Shown one piece after another: positions 8,850 to 17,739 of a stretch of DNA of 64,000 bases (positions are counted from its first letter, which is position 1; each line of letters begins with the position of its first letter). The DNA comes from Schleiferilactobacillus perolens DSM 12744 (lineage in GTDB: Bacteria > Bacillota > Bacilli > Lactobacillales > Lactobacillaceae), in the NCBI RefSeq assembly GCF_001435585.1, contig NZ_AZEC01000005.1, positions 62,001 through 126,000 on the forward strand, read 5' to 3'. The position numbers and the translations under genes were made by a program. The notes beneath the pieces are model-generated. The model was given only the letters and a program-made list of their open reading frames with translations. It did not search any database and had not been told where the DNA came from.

Positions 8850-9507
8850 AGTGTTGATTGTGGATGATCATGAAATGGTACGACTGGGGATCAGTACGTA
8901 TCTTGGTGTGCAAGATGATATTGAAGTCGTGGGTCAAGCAGCAGATGGCGCAGAGGGAGTTAAATTGGCTCTGGAACTGCGTCCGGACGTGATCTTGATG
9001 GATGTGGTGATGCCCAACATGGATGGCATTGAGGCCACTAAAAAAATCCTTGCCCAATGGAAAGGGGCAAAGATTATCATTTTGACTAGTTTTATTGATG
9101 ATGAAAAGGTGTATCCAGCCATTGAAGCCGGTGCTGCCAGTTATATTTTGAAGACATCGACAGCGGAAGAAATTGCCCAGGCGATTCGCCAAACGGCCCG
9201 TGGCGAGAGTGTCTTGGAACCGGCAGTGACCAACAAGATGATGCATCGCATGGCCCATGGTCAGGAGAAACCGCTCTTTGAGGATTTGACTAACCGGGAA
9301 ATGGAAGTACTTCAACTGATTGCCCAGGGCCGGTCCAACCAGGAAATTGCGGACGAATTATTTATCACCCTCAAGACAGTGAAGACCCATGTGTCCAATA
9401 TCCTGGCTAAATTGCAAGTGGAAGATCGCACCCAAGCCGCTATTTATGCGCTCCGTCACCATCTCGTCAAGGATGATTCAAATGGTGATGACACGATTGG
9501 CGAATGA
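8842..9507 (+). CDS. liaR: Response regulator LiaR/VraR
   Basis: LiaR is the DNA-binding output of the LiaFSR system. ATG at 8842 overlaps the end of liaS and follows AAGGAG by 10 bases; a GTG at 8839 is equally possible and would add one residue. The receiver domain has the acidic pair DD near residue 9, phospho-acceptor D54 in LMDVVMPNMDG, and K at KTSTAEE. The C-terminal LuxR-type helix-turn-helix reads LTNREMEVLQLIAQGRSNQE. Its last 52 bases overlap, on the opposite strand, the 3' end of the YfhO-type gene. Confidence 0.96.
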   Translation: MIKVLIVDDHEMVRLGISTYLGVQDDIEVVGQAADGAEGVKLALELRPDVILMDVVMPNMDGIEATKKILAQWKGAKIIILTSFIDDEKVYPAIEAGAASYILKTSTAEEIAQAIRQTARGESVLEPAVTNKMMHRMAHGQEKPLFEDLTNREMEVLQLIAQGRSNQEIADELFITLKTVKTHVSNILAKLQVEDRTQAAIYALRHHLVKDDSNGDDTIGE

Positions 9508-12158
9508 CGGCGTCGACTCAGCACGATCACCAGCAGCCAAAGAATTAGCGACAATAATGAACCTGTCACTCCCACTCGCCAGCCGGGTGCCACATAGCGG
9601 AACGATAACGTGTGGCGGCCGGCTTTTTTTGGTGTCACTGCGAGAAATGATTTTAGAAATTCCTTAGTCTTGACTGGCTGGCCGTCCAGTAATAGCTGCC
9701 AACCGGGACTAGCCGGGATCGTGGTGTAAATCGTGGGGGCCTTTTTCGTCGTGTTCACAGTCGCCTGGATCTGGTTCTGTTTGAAGCCGGTGACCGTCCC
9801 TCCCTGTTGTTGAAGTTGGCGATCCATCTTGACGAATTGTGCCATATCCAATCGGTAAAAGGCTAAGCCGTCAAAAGTCACTGAGTCGCTGTTGAAAGTA
9901 AACGACAGTGTCACCCGTCGACCGGCCTGGCGGGCGGCCAGGTTGAAGGCCACAGGTGAGCGGAAGGTGTCATATTGTTTGACTTCGCGATTATTGACCC
10001 GAATGGTCAGATCCTTAACTGGCAGATTCGCGCCAAAGGTCACGTAAAAAGGGTCATTGGTGGTCGCAATGAACGAATAGGTTACCGTGGCCTCTTTTTC
10101 TTTATTGCGGCGATAATACGTACCACTCACGTTGTTTTCACCATCCTGACGGGTATTAGTGGTGGTGATTGTCGGATGCAGCAATGGAATGAACAGATTT
10201 TGCCAATTCTTGTTCCCAGTGAGCTCATTCCAAAGCGCCTCCTGTTCCGATAACGGATAATTAGGCAACTGGGTATGGTGCAGGGCACGCGAACTTCCAG
10301 AAAAGACCAGAGGCAACGCATAGGGATTCTTATGTATGGTCGTCAATGTCAGCTTTTTCTGAGTTGGGTAAAAGGCCAAATCAGGACGATACGCATTCGG
10401 GAACATAATCGGGTTGGCAGCCAAATTATGATCCTGAAGGACGCTGTAACTCTTAGTGTCCTGTAGATAATATTGCATATCTAACAATGCGTCCGTAATC
10501 ATGGTGCCGTTGGTATAGGAAATTTGACCATCGCCTGCGGGCAATCCCAGCTCGTCATAGAGTTTGGGCTGACGCGGTTCCATCATGGAATTAAAATGGG
10601 AACCACCAAAGAAGTCCGTCTGCATCGCATCGTCCTTCGTGCGCTCAAAAGTTTTACCGATGCGGTAGAACGGGCTGTGGTTCTCTTGCTTCACCGCGTC
10701 CACGGCGGCTTGCAAATTATTCGTATAATTGGCATAGTCACTTTGGCTGATGTAACTGAGCTGATTCAAGCTCAAGACGCCATTGGTGATGATGTCGACA
10801 CTGACCAAAATCAGCAGTGCTGCCGGCCACCAGCGCCACTGCCGATCATGGGTGACCACGAGAGCGATGCTGGCCACGGCAAATATTGCCGTCACGATTA
10901 GGGCAAACGGATGAATGAATTCCAAATTAGCCAATTGAACAGTACTGTAGCCAATGACGATGACGCCTGGGATAGCCATGAGCAGACCCTGGCGCCAACT
11001 AAAGTGGGGCAGTAACGGCCAGACTCGGGCAGTGAGTAAAATTGCCCATAAACTCACCACAAAGCTAAATCGGTAAGGATACCAAACGGGAAATTGAAAG
11101 CCATGCCACAACAGATCCAACGGTTCGACAAAGAGACTCGCTACTAAAAATAGGGAGACCAAGCCGGCCACGATTTTTTCCCGCCAGGGCAGCCAGCGGT
11201 TGCAAAAGTATAAAATGACGCCCAGACCAATGATCATGGTGGTGTAAATGTTGGCCTGACCAGAGGACATTTGGTCGAATGAGTATGCCCCCGAAACCAT
11301 TTTAGGTAATAACTTCAAGGGATTGTATTCAAACTGCCAGTGAATTGCCCGGACGGTGTAGGTCCCCTTGGAATCGGTCAACGCAAAAAACGTTGGCAGC
11401 AGCATGAAAAGACTGAGTCCGGCCCCCAACAGGGAAGTCCAGGCGAAGCGACCTGCTCCCCGCCACCATTGCGCCCAAGTTTGGGCAAATTGACTCTGGT
11501 ACCAGAACCAATACAGCACCAAGAAGAGGGCAACCATGTAACCGATGTAGTAGTTGGTAATGAAGGTGATCGCCAGCAATAACGGATACGCCCACAGGTA
11601 TCGATTTTCTCGTTGCCAATCCAAACTCAGTAACACCAATGGTAATAAGTAAACGCCATCCAGCCACATCACGTTGTAGTGGTTGACAATTAAATAGGCA
11701 CATAGGCCATATGCTGTGGCAAAGGCCGCTTGAGCGACTGGCGCCAATCGGCGCTTAGGCGCCCGCAAGTATAGACATGCAAAAAGCCCAGCCAGTCCTA
11801 ATTTCACCGCCATCAACAACCACACGCCCACGGACAAACTGGTCCCCGGAAATAGGAAAAGCAAAAAATTGAGCGGACTCATCAAGTAGTAGGCAAATGT
11901 GCCCACCATCTCGCCGCCCAAGCCCTTGCTGAACGAATAGAAGAAGGTTTCGGGGTGACTTGCTAAAGTTTTTTTAAAGTATGCAAAAAAATCAATGTAC
12001 TGCTGACCCAAATCTACGGTCATGACGCTTTGATTGCCCAAAGGCCAGGCTTTGAGAATGGCAAAATAACCCAAAATAAATAAAAATGGGACTAAGAAGC
12101 TCCAGACCAAGGGCCATCTAGCCGGAGTGACCCGGGAGTGTCGGTATTGGTTGCGCAA
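9456..12158 (-). CDS. yfhO: YfhO-family multi-spanning membrane protein
   Basis: The protein has 900 residues and starts with TTG at 12158 (minus strand) after GAAAGGCGG. About a dozen hydrophobic helices fill the first ~480 residues, starting at LVWSFLVPFLFILGYFAI. They include the family signature TVDLGQQYIDFFAYFKK and the loop FYSFSKGLGGEM. A large extracellular region follows, then a final helix near the C-terminus (LLSLILWLLVIVLS). YfhO proteins are GT-C-like membrane proteins; in Gram-positives they have been tied to glycosylation of lipoteichoic acid, which I infer but cannot show here. It has its own promoter and is convergent with liaR. Confidence 0.9.
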   Translation of the reverse strand: MRNQYRHSRVTPARWPLVWSFLVPFLFILGYFAILKAWPLGNQSVMTVDLGQQYIDFFAYFKKTLASHPETFFYSFSKGLGGEMVGTFAYYLMSPLNFLLFLFPGTSLSVGVWLLMAVKLGLAGLFACLYLRAPKRRLAPVAQAAFATAYGLCAYLIVNHYNVMWLDGVYLLPLVLLSLDWQRENRYLWAYPLLLAITFITNYYIGYMVALFLVLYWFWYQSQFAQTWAQWWRGAGRFAWTSLLGAGLSLFMLLPTFFALTDSKGTYTVRAIHWQFEYNPLKLLPKMVSGAYSFDQMSSGQANIYTTMIIGLGVILYFCNRWLPWREKIVAGLVSLFLVASLFVEPLDLLWHGFQFPVWYPYRFSFVVSLWAILLTARVWPLLPHFSWRQGLLMAIPGVIVIGYSTVQLANLEFIHPFALIVTAIFAVASIALVVTHDRQWRWWPAALLILVSVDIITNGVLSLNQLSYISQSDYANYTNNLQAAVDAVKQENHSPFYRIGKTFERTKDDAMQTDFFGGSHFNSMMEPRQPKLYDELGLPAGDGQISYTNGTMITDALLDMQYYLQDTKSYSVLQDHNLAANPIMFPNAYRPDLAFYPTQKKLTLTTIHKNPYALPLVFSGSSRALHHTQLPNYPLSEQEALWNELTGNKNWQNLFIPLLHPTITTTNTRQDGENNVSGTYYRRNKEKEATVTYSFIATTNDPFYVTFGANLPVKDLTIRVNNREVKQYDTFRSPVAFNLAARQAGRRVTLSFTFNSDSVTFDGLAFYRLDMAQFVKMDRQLQQQGGTVTGFKQNQIQATVNTTKKAPTIYTTIPASPGWQLLLDGQPVKTKEFLKSFLAVTPKKAGRHTLSFRYVAPGWRVGVTGSLLSLILWLLVIVLSRRRHSPIVSSPFESSLTRW

Positions 12159-12191
12159 TAAGGGGCCGCCTTTCTATCTCAACGTACGTCT

Positions 12192-12220
12192 ATCATACAT
12201 TATCGTTAAGGCCTTGGTAA
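12192..12220 (-). promoter_or_regulatory. Promoter of the YfhO-type gene
   Basis: On the minus strand, TTACCA (12215-12220) and TATGAT (12192-12197) are separated by exactly 17 bases, about 35 bases before the start codon. Confidence 0.6.
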
Positions 12221-12248
12221 GGTGCTAGTGAGTGGGCGGCTTTTTTGC

Positions 12249-12254
12249 TACAAT
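12249..12254 (+). promoter_or_regulatory. Likely extended -10 of the penicillin-binding protein gene
   Basis: TGCTACAAT is an extended -10 of the same form as the one before the tRNA-Arg gene. It lies 40 bases before the GTG start. No clear -35 is visible. Confidence 0.45.
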
Positions 12255-12294
12255 GAGTCAACGAGAACATTAATGAGATCGGGGTCGAGTAAAC

Positions 12295-14397
12295 GTGCAT
12301 TCTGGAAATCAACAAACACCGCAACGAAAGAAATCAAAGATTCCCTTTCGCTTAAACTTTTTACTATTACTAGTTTTTTTGCTTTTTGCTGCCTTGATGG
12401 CGCAATTGGCTTATTTGCAGGTGGTTAACGGCGATATGTTCCAGGCCGAAGTGGAGCGGACCGATTCGAGCATCGTAACTAAAGAAGTCGCCCGGGGACA
12501 AGTTTACGACAGTAAAGGCCGCTTACTGGTAGGCAACGAACCGGAAAGTGCCATCACTTACACGAAGAATGCCTCGGTGACAGCGGCTCAGATTCGAGCA
12601 GTAGCCGATCGATTGGCCACATTGATTCAGATGCCGGACACTATTAAGCTCACCAAACGGGACGAAGTCGATTACTATTTGGCAAAGAAGGAAAATTTGG
12701 AAGCAGCTGGTAAAGCACTAACCAAGAGTCAAAAGTATAATGCAGCGGGTGATGAACGCAGCGGTACGGAGCAATATCAGTTCGAAGTGGCTAATACCAT
12801 GGCTAAAGGTGTCACGTTATCTAAATCAGAGCAGGACGCCGCGCGAATATACGCCCGCATGGCTGGCGCTTACCAACTATCCACGGTGACCATTAAAAAC
12901 AGCGGAGTGACCGCCACAGAAGTTGCCCAGGTATCAGAACATTTAACCGAGATCCCTGGGGTGAGTGTGGGTACCGATTGGGAACGGTCCTACCCGAATG
13001 GGAATTCAATGCGCAGCGTCATCGGGTCGGTTTCCTCGGAACAACAAGGCCTACCAGAAGATGAGTTGAATTCGTTATTGGCTCAAGGATATTCCCGCAA
13101 TGATCGGGTGGGCACCAGTTATTTGGAGAAAGCTTACGAGGGGGTGCTCAAGGGCACTAAATCGCGAACGCAAGTGGACGTCCACGCCAATAATTCGGTT
13201 ACGGATGAACAAACCATTTATGGCGGTAAAGCCGGTGACAATCTGAATCTCACCATAGATAGTGATTATCAAAAGATTGTAGAAAAAGTACTGAAGGAAC
13301 AGTTTGATCGGGCTAAGAGCGCTGGCGATGCCCAGTATTCCGATGGGGCCTACGCAATTGCAATGAATCCGAAGACGGGGGCCATCTTGGCCATGGCCGG
13401 AGTGCAAAATGATCCCAAGACCAAGAAAGAATCAGACGACGCCTTGGGCACCATCAATCGTAACTTCGTCATGGGTTCTGCGGTCAAAGGGGCGACCGTA
13501 TTAGGAGCGTTGATGGATGGAGTAATCACACCCAGCAGCAACACGCAGGTAGATGATCCCATTTATTTGCCCGCCACACCCGTGAAGAAATCTGTTTATC
13601 CGGCGGGCACCTATTCATCACTGAATGCTGTTCAAGCATTGGAAGTGTCTTCTAACATTTACATGATGAATTTAGCCCTCAAGGAAGGGAAGGCGCGGTA
13701 CGTACCGCATCAACTCATTAATTTCGGAAATAACGTGTTTACGATTATGCGGTCTTACTTTTCGATGTTTGGCCTTGGCCCGAAAACCGGGATCGATTTA
13801 CCCGGCGAAATTGGCTCCTATCTGGGTCCAACCCATAATGACGAAGGTCAGTTGAATTCAGGGAAAGCGCTGGACTTATCTTACGGGAACTATGATCAGT
13901 ACACACTGGTCCAGATGGTCCAATACATTTCCACCATTGCCAACGGCGGGTATCGGATGAAGCCGTACATCGTTCAGTCCATTCAAGAAAATGGCACAGA
14001 AGGTACCAAGGGGGCGATCGTGGATTCTACTACACCGACCATCTTGAATCGGGTGCCGTTTACCCAGGATGAATTGAATGTCGTTAAACAAGGAATGTAC
14101 AATGTTGTCCATGGTTCTATGGCTTGGGGTACGGCTCACCCGTTAAAGGATATTACGCCAGCGATGTCGGCGAAGACGGGGACTGCTCAATCATTCTATA
14201 TCGATCCGGACCACCCCACCGCTAATCCGCCTGAGACGACTAACTCCAGCTTTGTCGGCTTTGCGCCGTCGAATGATCCGCAAATCGCCATTGCAATCGT
14301 GTTCCCTAATCTGGATGCGGACTCAGAGGGTAACTATAACCAACAAGTGGCTCGGACCATGATCGAGCAATACTACAAGTTGAACAATATTAAGTAG
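12295..14397 (+). CDS. Class B penicillin-binding protein (PBP2b-like transpeptidase)
   Basis: This is a peptidoglycan transpeptidase without a glycosyltransferase domain, 700 residues from GTG at 12295. One transmembrane anchor (about 17-40, LNFLLLLVFLLFAALMAQLA) is followed by the dimerisation domain and the transpeptidase domain. Catalytic motifs are all present: SxxK as S395-A-V-K398 (GSAVKGATV), SxN as S452-S-N454, and K627-T-G. The length and position in a greA-lia-pbp region suit the elongasome or divisome PBP2b group. The start lacks a strong ribosome binding site (GGGGTCGAG). Confidence 0.93.
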   Translation: MHSGNQQTPQRKKSKIPFRLNFLLLLVFLLFAALMAQLAYLQVVNGDMFQAEVERTDSSIVTKEVARGQVYDSKGRLLVGNEPESAITYTKNASVTAAQIRAVADRLATLIQMPDTIKLTKRDEVDYYLAKKENLEAAGKALTKSQKYNAAGDERSGTEQYQFEVANTMAKGVTLSKSEQDAARIYARMAGAYQLSTVTIKNSGVTATEVAQVSEHLTEIPGVSVGTDWERSYPNGNSMRSVIGSVSSEQQGLPEDELNSLLAQGYSRNDRVGTSYLEKAYEGVLKGTKSRTQVDVHANNSVTDEQTIYGGKAGDNLNLTIDSDYQKIVEKVLKEQFDRAKSAGDAQYSDGAYAIAMNPKTGAILAMAGVQNDPKTKKESDDALGTINRNFVMGSAVKGATVLGALMDGVITPSSNTQVDDPIYLPATPVKKSVYPAGTYSSLNAVQALEVSSNIYMMNLALKEGKARYVPHQLINFGNNVFTIMRSYFSMFGLGPKTGIDLPGEIGSYLGPTHNDEGQLNSGKALDLSYGNYDQYTLVQMVQYISTIANGGYRMKPYIVQSIQENGTEGTKGAIVDSTTPTILNRVPFTQDELNVVKQGMYNVVHGSMAWGTAHPLKDITPAMSAKTGTAQSFYIDPDHPTANPPETTNSSFVGFAPSNDPQIAIAIVFPNLDADSEGNYNQQVARTMIEQYYKLNNIK

Positions 14398-14414
14398 GTG
14401 AAGAGGTCATCACA

Positions 14415-14978
14415 CTGAAGAAAAAAGATTTCCGCGCACTGCAAATCCCCAGAATGGCTGAGTTTGCCAAGACTGTCGCCTTTAAGGAAGAGTCCCAGCG
14501 GGTCCAACAAAAGCTCCTGGATTATCTTTCAACCACTGCCCCCCATGGCAGTGTTGGTTTAACCATGGCGGGCGGGATCGAAGTCGCCACGGCGCCAATC
14601 ATTGAGACTTTGCTGGCAGCCAAACGAACGGTGCTTTTGCCGAAGACATTTGCCGATCGATCCATGCATTTTGTCGCGTATCACGGTGACACTAAAGAAT
14701 TAGCGAAGACTGACTATGGTATCTTGGAACCTCTGGCTGATGCGTATGAGGTTCCCGACATCATTGTTGTCCCGGGAGTTGCGTTTGTTCGGGACAGTCA
14801 TGCCCGGGTCGGTTTTGGGGCGGGCTATTATGACCGTTATTTGGCTGCCCATCCAGATCGTGCGACAGTGGCCATGGCCACCAGCGCGATGACCTTTGCG
14901 GCACCGCCTTGGCCGGTCCAGCCGCATGATATTCCTGTGCAGACACTTTTATTAGGGGAGGCGCCAAAAATTGGATAA
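14415..14978 (+). CDS. 5-formyltetrahydrofolate cyclo-ligase, probably with a CTG start
   Basis: The enzyme converts 5-formyl-THF plus ATP to 5,10-methenyl-THF. The family signature GFGAGYYDRYL is clear, as are GGIEVATAPII and LLLGEAPKI. The first ATG (14454) has no ribosome binding site and would remove the first helix. Upstream in frame, CTG at 14415 lies 8 bases after AAGAGG and adds KKKDFRALQIPRM, which fits the basic N-terminal helix of the family; this gives 187 residues. An ATC at 14409 is an alternative. The stop overlaps the rhomboid gene start. Confidence 0.85.
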   Translation: MKKKDFRALQIPRMAEFAKTVAFKEESQRVQQKLLDYLSTTAPHGSVGLTMAGGIEVATAPIIETLLAAKRTVLLPKTFADRSMHFVAYHGDTKELAKTDYGILEPLADAYEVPDIIVVPGVAFVRDSHARVGFGAGYYDRYLAAHPDRATVAMATSAMTFAAPPWPVQPHDIPVQTLLLGEAPKIG

Positions 14979-15675
14979 CACGCAATGGCGTTATTACATG
15001 ACGCGGCTGAAACTGATGCCGTTTGTGACGTACATTTTACTCATTTTGACTGCCTTGATGTTTGTGGCGGAATCTCTCCTTGGGGGCAGTACCAATAGTG
15101 AAACGTTAGCCACAGTGGGGGCTAATTATGGTCCCTTTGTCGCCAATGGTGAGTGGTGGCGGCTGATTTCGGCGATGTTCATTCACATTGGTTTTCTGCA
15201 CATCGCGACAAACGGTGTCATGATATACGCTGTGGGCACGCAGATTGAACAATTATTTGGTCACTGGCGCACCTTGGTGATTTATTTAGGCAGCGGCATC
15301 CTGGGCAATTTAACATCCTTTGCTTTGGGGCGCATGAATACACTCTCAGCAGGAGCCAGTACGGCTTTATTTGGTCTGTTCGGCGCCTTCTTAATGCTCG
15401 GGGTCAGTTACCGGCAAGAACCATATTTTCAGATGGCCGGACGGCAGTTTGCGACGTTGATTATTTTGAACTTAGTGATTGATATCGTCATGCCCCAGGT
15501 TGATATTTGGGGCCATATCGGCGGGGCCATCGGCGGCTACTTATTGGGTATGGGTTTGGCGTTGCCGGCGCGCTACGGTAAATTGCCGTGGTGGCAGCGA
15601 ATATTAGGCATTGCTGTGACCGTCGTGGCCGCAGCGGTATTATATACCTTGGGGATGAGTCGTTATGGCGGCTAG
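14971..15675 (+). CDS. Rhomboid-family intramembrane serine protease
   Basis: This protease cleaves transmembrane proteins within the membrane. TTG at 14971 follows AGGGGAGG and overlaps the previous gene by 8 bases; 234 residues. Six to seven helices are visible. The catalytic dyad is S130 in the GxSx motif (SAGASTALFG) and H182 in WGHIGGAIGGYLLG. WWRLISAMFIHIGFLHIATN contains the conserved H-x-x-x-H-x-x-x-N-type region of helix 2. The order cyclo-ligase, rhomboid, yqgQ, glucokinase parallels B. subtilis yqgN-gluP-yqgQ-glcK; unlike GluP, this protein is short and lacks a TPR extension. Confidence 0.95.
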   Translation: MDNTQWRYYMTRLKLMPFVTYILLILTALMFVAESLLGGSTNSETLATVGANYGPFVANGEWWRLISAMFIHIGFLHIATNGVMIYAVGTQIEQLFGHWRTLVIYLGSGILGNLTSFALGRMNTLSAGASTALFGLFGAFLMLGVSYRQEPYFQMAGRQFATLIILNLVIDIVMPQVDIWGHIGGAIGGYLLGMGLALPARYGKLPWWQRILGIAVTVVAAAVLYTLGMSRYGG

Positions 15676-15922
15676 CCCGCAATTACGGACACTTTATGAT
15701 GTCCAACAGCTCTTGGAAAAGTACAACATTCTTGTTCATTTGGGAAAGCGGTTGTGGGACATTGAATTAATGACGATTGAGCTTGAACACGTATACACGG
15801 CTGGCTTAATTGATGTTAAGATATATATGAATGCCCGAGCCGTGCTTAATCGCGAGCGGGAGTACGAGTTGCGGACGCAAAAAGATAAGAGTAAATGGAG
15901 CGTAAATCATCATGGACGATAA
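15665..15922 (+). CDS. yqgQ: YqgQ-family (DUF910) small protein
   Basis: This 85-residue protein contains the YqgQ pattern LRTLYDVQQLLEKYNILVHL-G-KRLWDIELM followed by ELEHVYTAGLID. The family is a small helical fold of unknown function, nearly always next to glucokinase in Firmicutes. It overlaps the rhomboid gene by 11 bases and the glucokinase gene by 11 bases, so translation is probably coupled. Confidence 0.9.
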   Translation: MAASPQLRTLYDVQQLLEKYNILVHLGKRLWDIELMTIELEHVYTAGLIDVKIYMNARAVLNREREYELRTQKDKSKWSVNHHGR

Positions 15923-16883
15923 GAAACTGATCGGTATTGACTTAGGTGGTACGACCACCAAGTTTGCTATTATTACACCTGCTGGGGAAGTTCAGCAGCG
16001 TTGGAGTATCGAAACGGATATTTTAGAAGATGGGCAACACATCATTCCCAATATCATCGACTCCATTAACCACCATTTGGATTTGTATCAAATGAAGTCA
16101 GAGCAATTTATTGGCATCGGTATGGGCTCACCCGGTTCTGTGGACTTGGCAGCTGGGACTGTCAGCGGTGCGTATAACTTGAATTGGGAAGGCACTGTTT
16201 ATCCTAAGCGGGACATTGAAGCCGCCACGCATATTGATTTTAAGATCGACAATGATGCCAATGTGGCAGCGTTGGGCGAACGCTGGCAAGGCGCGGGCGA
16301 TAACGATCCCGATGTGACTTTTGTGACACTTGGTACCGGTGTTGGCGGCGGTGTGATCGCAGATGGTCACTTATTGCATGGTGTCGCTGGTTCTGCCGGT
16401 GAATTGGGGCACATTACAGTGCAACCAGGCGGCTATCTATGTACTTGCGGTAAACGCGGCTGCTTGGAACAATATGCATCTGCGACAGGGGTCGTGCATA
16501 TTGCCCGAGACATGGCAGAAGAATATTCCGGCGATGCGCAGCTAAAATTTATGGTGGATGACGGTCAAGACGTGAGTTCCAAGACAGTCTTTGATTTGGC
16601 TAAAGATAACGATCCGTTAGCTTCAAAAGTGGTTGATCGGGTTTGCTTCTATTTAGGGCTGGCGTTGGCTAATGTTGGCAATATGCTGAATCCGAAGTAT
16701 ATTGTTATTGGCGGTGGTGTGAGTGCGGCCGGTGATATTCTGTTAAACGGTGTGCAAAAATATTTTGAAGAAAACACCTTCCCGAATGTGCGCCATACAA
16801 CTGCTTTACGCCTGGCAACACTAGGCAATGAGGCTGGGGTTATCGGCGCCGCCTCACTCGTATTGCAAGATCAACAGGAATAG
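15912..16883 (+). CDS. glcK: ROK-family glucokinase
   Basis: The enzyme phosphorylates glucose to glucose-6-phosphate with ATP. It has 323 residues, normal for the family. The N-terminal phosphate-binding motif is IGIDLGGTTTKFAII. The ROK signature with zinc ligands reads CTCGKRGCLEQYASATG, preceded by the sugar-contacting GELGHITVQPGG. A second glycine-rich motif, IVIGGGVSAAG, is near the C-terminus. It overlaps yqgQ and is followed after 13 bases by a rhodanese gene. Confidence 0.97.
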   Translation: MDDKKLIGIDLGGTTTKFAIITPAGEVQQRWSIETDILEDGQHIIPNIIDSINHHLDLYQMKSEQFIGIGMGSPGSVDLAAGTVSGAYNLNWEGTVYPKRDIEAATHIDFKIDNDANVAALGERWQGAGDNDPDVTFVTLGTGVGGGVIADGHLLHGVAGSAGELGHITVQPGGYLCTCGKRGCLEQYASATGVVHIARDMAEEYSGDAQLKFMVDDGQDVSSKTVFDLAKDNDPLASKVVDRVCFYLGLALANVGNMLNPKYIVIGGGVSAAGDILLNGVQKYFEENTFPNVRHTTALRLATLGNEAGVIGAASLVLQDQQE

Positions 16884-16896
16884 AGGAATTTATCGT

Positions 16897-17313
16897 ATGT
16901 ATTTGGCAAGTGTCAACCCGGTTTTCTTAGTGATTAACATTGTTTTGATTATCATCATCATTTTAATGGTCGGCAGTCCCGTCTATTACTGGTTCCGTGG
17001 CCGTCAGATCAATGGCGCCATTGATGGTGAAACATTCGAAAAGGGCCGTACCCATGCTCAAATTATTGATTTACGGGAACGAAAGACTTTTGACAGCAAG
17101 CATATTCTTGGCGCACGTAATATTCCTTTCGCAGCGCTGAAACAGGATATGGGCAGTCTGCGGAAAGATTTACCCGTTTATTTGTATGAGGATGGCACTA
17201 CACTGGCCATCAAGGCGGCTATGCAATTACGTAAAAAGGGCTTCAAGGATATTCATTGGCTCAAGGGCGGCATGAAGGACTGGAGCGGTAAAATTAAAGG
17301 CGCCAACGCATAA
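16897..17313 (+). CDS. Membrane-anchored rhodanese-like protein
   Basis: ATG at 16897 after AGAGGA gives 138 residues. An N-terminal helix (about 8-30, VFLVINIVLIIIIILMVGSP) anchors a rhodanese domain (IIDLRERKTFDSKHILGARNIP). The position of the usual catalytic Cys reads YLYEDGTTLAIKAAMQLRKKG, with no Cys, so sulfur-transfer activity is unlikely. This matches the YqhL/YqgL-like single-domain group that often follows glcK in lactobacilli. The function is unknown. Confidence 0.9.
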   Translation: MYLASVNPVFLVINIVLIIIIILMVGSPVYYWFRGRQINGAIDGETFEKGRTHAQIIDLRERKTFDSKHILGARNIPFAALKQDMGSLRKDLPVYLYEDGTTLAIKAAMQLRKKGFKDIHWLKGGMKDWSGKIKGANA

Positions 17314-17326
17314 GCATTGGTACCAC

Positions 17327-17377
17327 AAAAAAAGGACTGCCGGCAATTTGCTTAAGCAAATTGCAGGCAGTCCTTTT
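17327..17377. terminator. Bidirectional terminator between the rhodanese and DUF3042 genes
   Basis: AAAAGGACTGCC and GGCAGTCCTTTT flank a second inner stem, CAATTTGCTTAAGCAAATTG. A-run upstream and T-run downstream allow termination on both strands of these convergent genes. Confidence 0.85.
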
Positions 17378-17404
17378 GTATTCAGTCAATTAAGTAAATT
17401 GGCG

Positions 17405-17590
17405 TTAACCCTGATGAGCTTGGTGAGCCTTCCGGTTAGCCCGTTTGCGGTTCTCTTCGATCCGGGATACTTCGTCTTCACTTGGTTCGACAACTTGCTT
17501 CTTAAATGCATAAACAGTACCAGCAACAGCTCCTGCGGTGGTTAATACACCGAATAAAAAGCCGCGACCAAACTTTGATTTTTTTGCCAT
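17405..17590 (-). CDS. DUF3042-family small protein
   Basis: The protein has 61 residues starting MAKKSKFGRGFLFGVLTTAG. One hydrophobic segment (about 11-28) is followed by a charged tail with FKKQVVEPSEDEVSRIEENR. The family is restricted to lactobacilli and relatives and has no known function. I chose the ATG at 17590, which GGAGG precedes; an earlier ATG at 17605 would overlap that site. Confidence 0.85.
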   Translation of the reverse strand: MAKKSKFGRGFLFGVLTTAGAVAGTVYAFKKQVVEPSEDEVSRIEENRKRANRKAHQAHQG

Positions 17591-17622
17591 AATGCATTCC
17601 TCCAATCTCTTCTGTCTACTCT

Positions 17623-17651
17623 ATTATCACGTATTTGGCGGTCAAGTGCAA
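17623..17651 (-). promoter_or_regulatory. Promoter of the DUF3042 gene
   Basis: On the minus strand, TTGCAC (17646-17651), 17 bases, then GATAAT (17623-17628) with a TG extension. Confidence 0.55.
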
Positions 17652-17675
17652 AGAATTTAGCGTTTTCTTCCCACC

Positions 17676-17704
17676 TTTCACGGGATTAACAGCTACGTTA
17701 TAAT
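17676..17704 (+). promoter_or_regulatory. Promoter of miaA
   Basis: TTTCAC (17676-17681), 17 bases, then a perfect TATAAT (17699-17704), 36 bases before the start codon. Confidence 0.5.
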
Positions 17705-17739
17705 CAATACCAGGTTTTGAAAGGCGGTATCAAGGAATA

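Noticed and set aside
8776-9315. 179-codon frame antisense to liaR
   Set aside because: Shadow of a conserved response regulator gene, without promoter or ribosome binding site.
14454-14978. Short version of the cyclo-ligase from ATG 14454
   Set aside because: No ribosome binding site and loss of the first helix; kept only as an alternative start in the gene entry.
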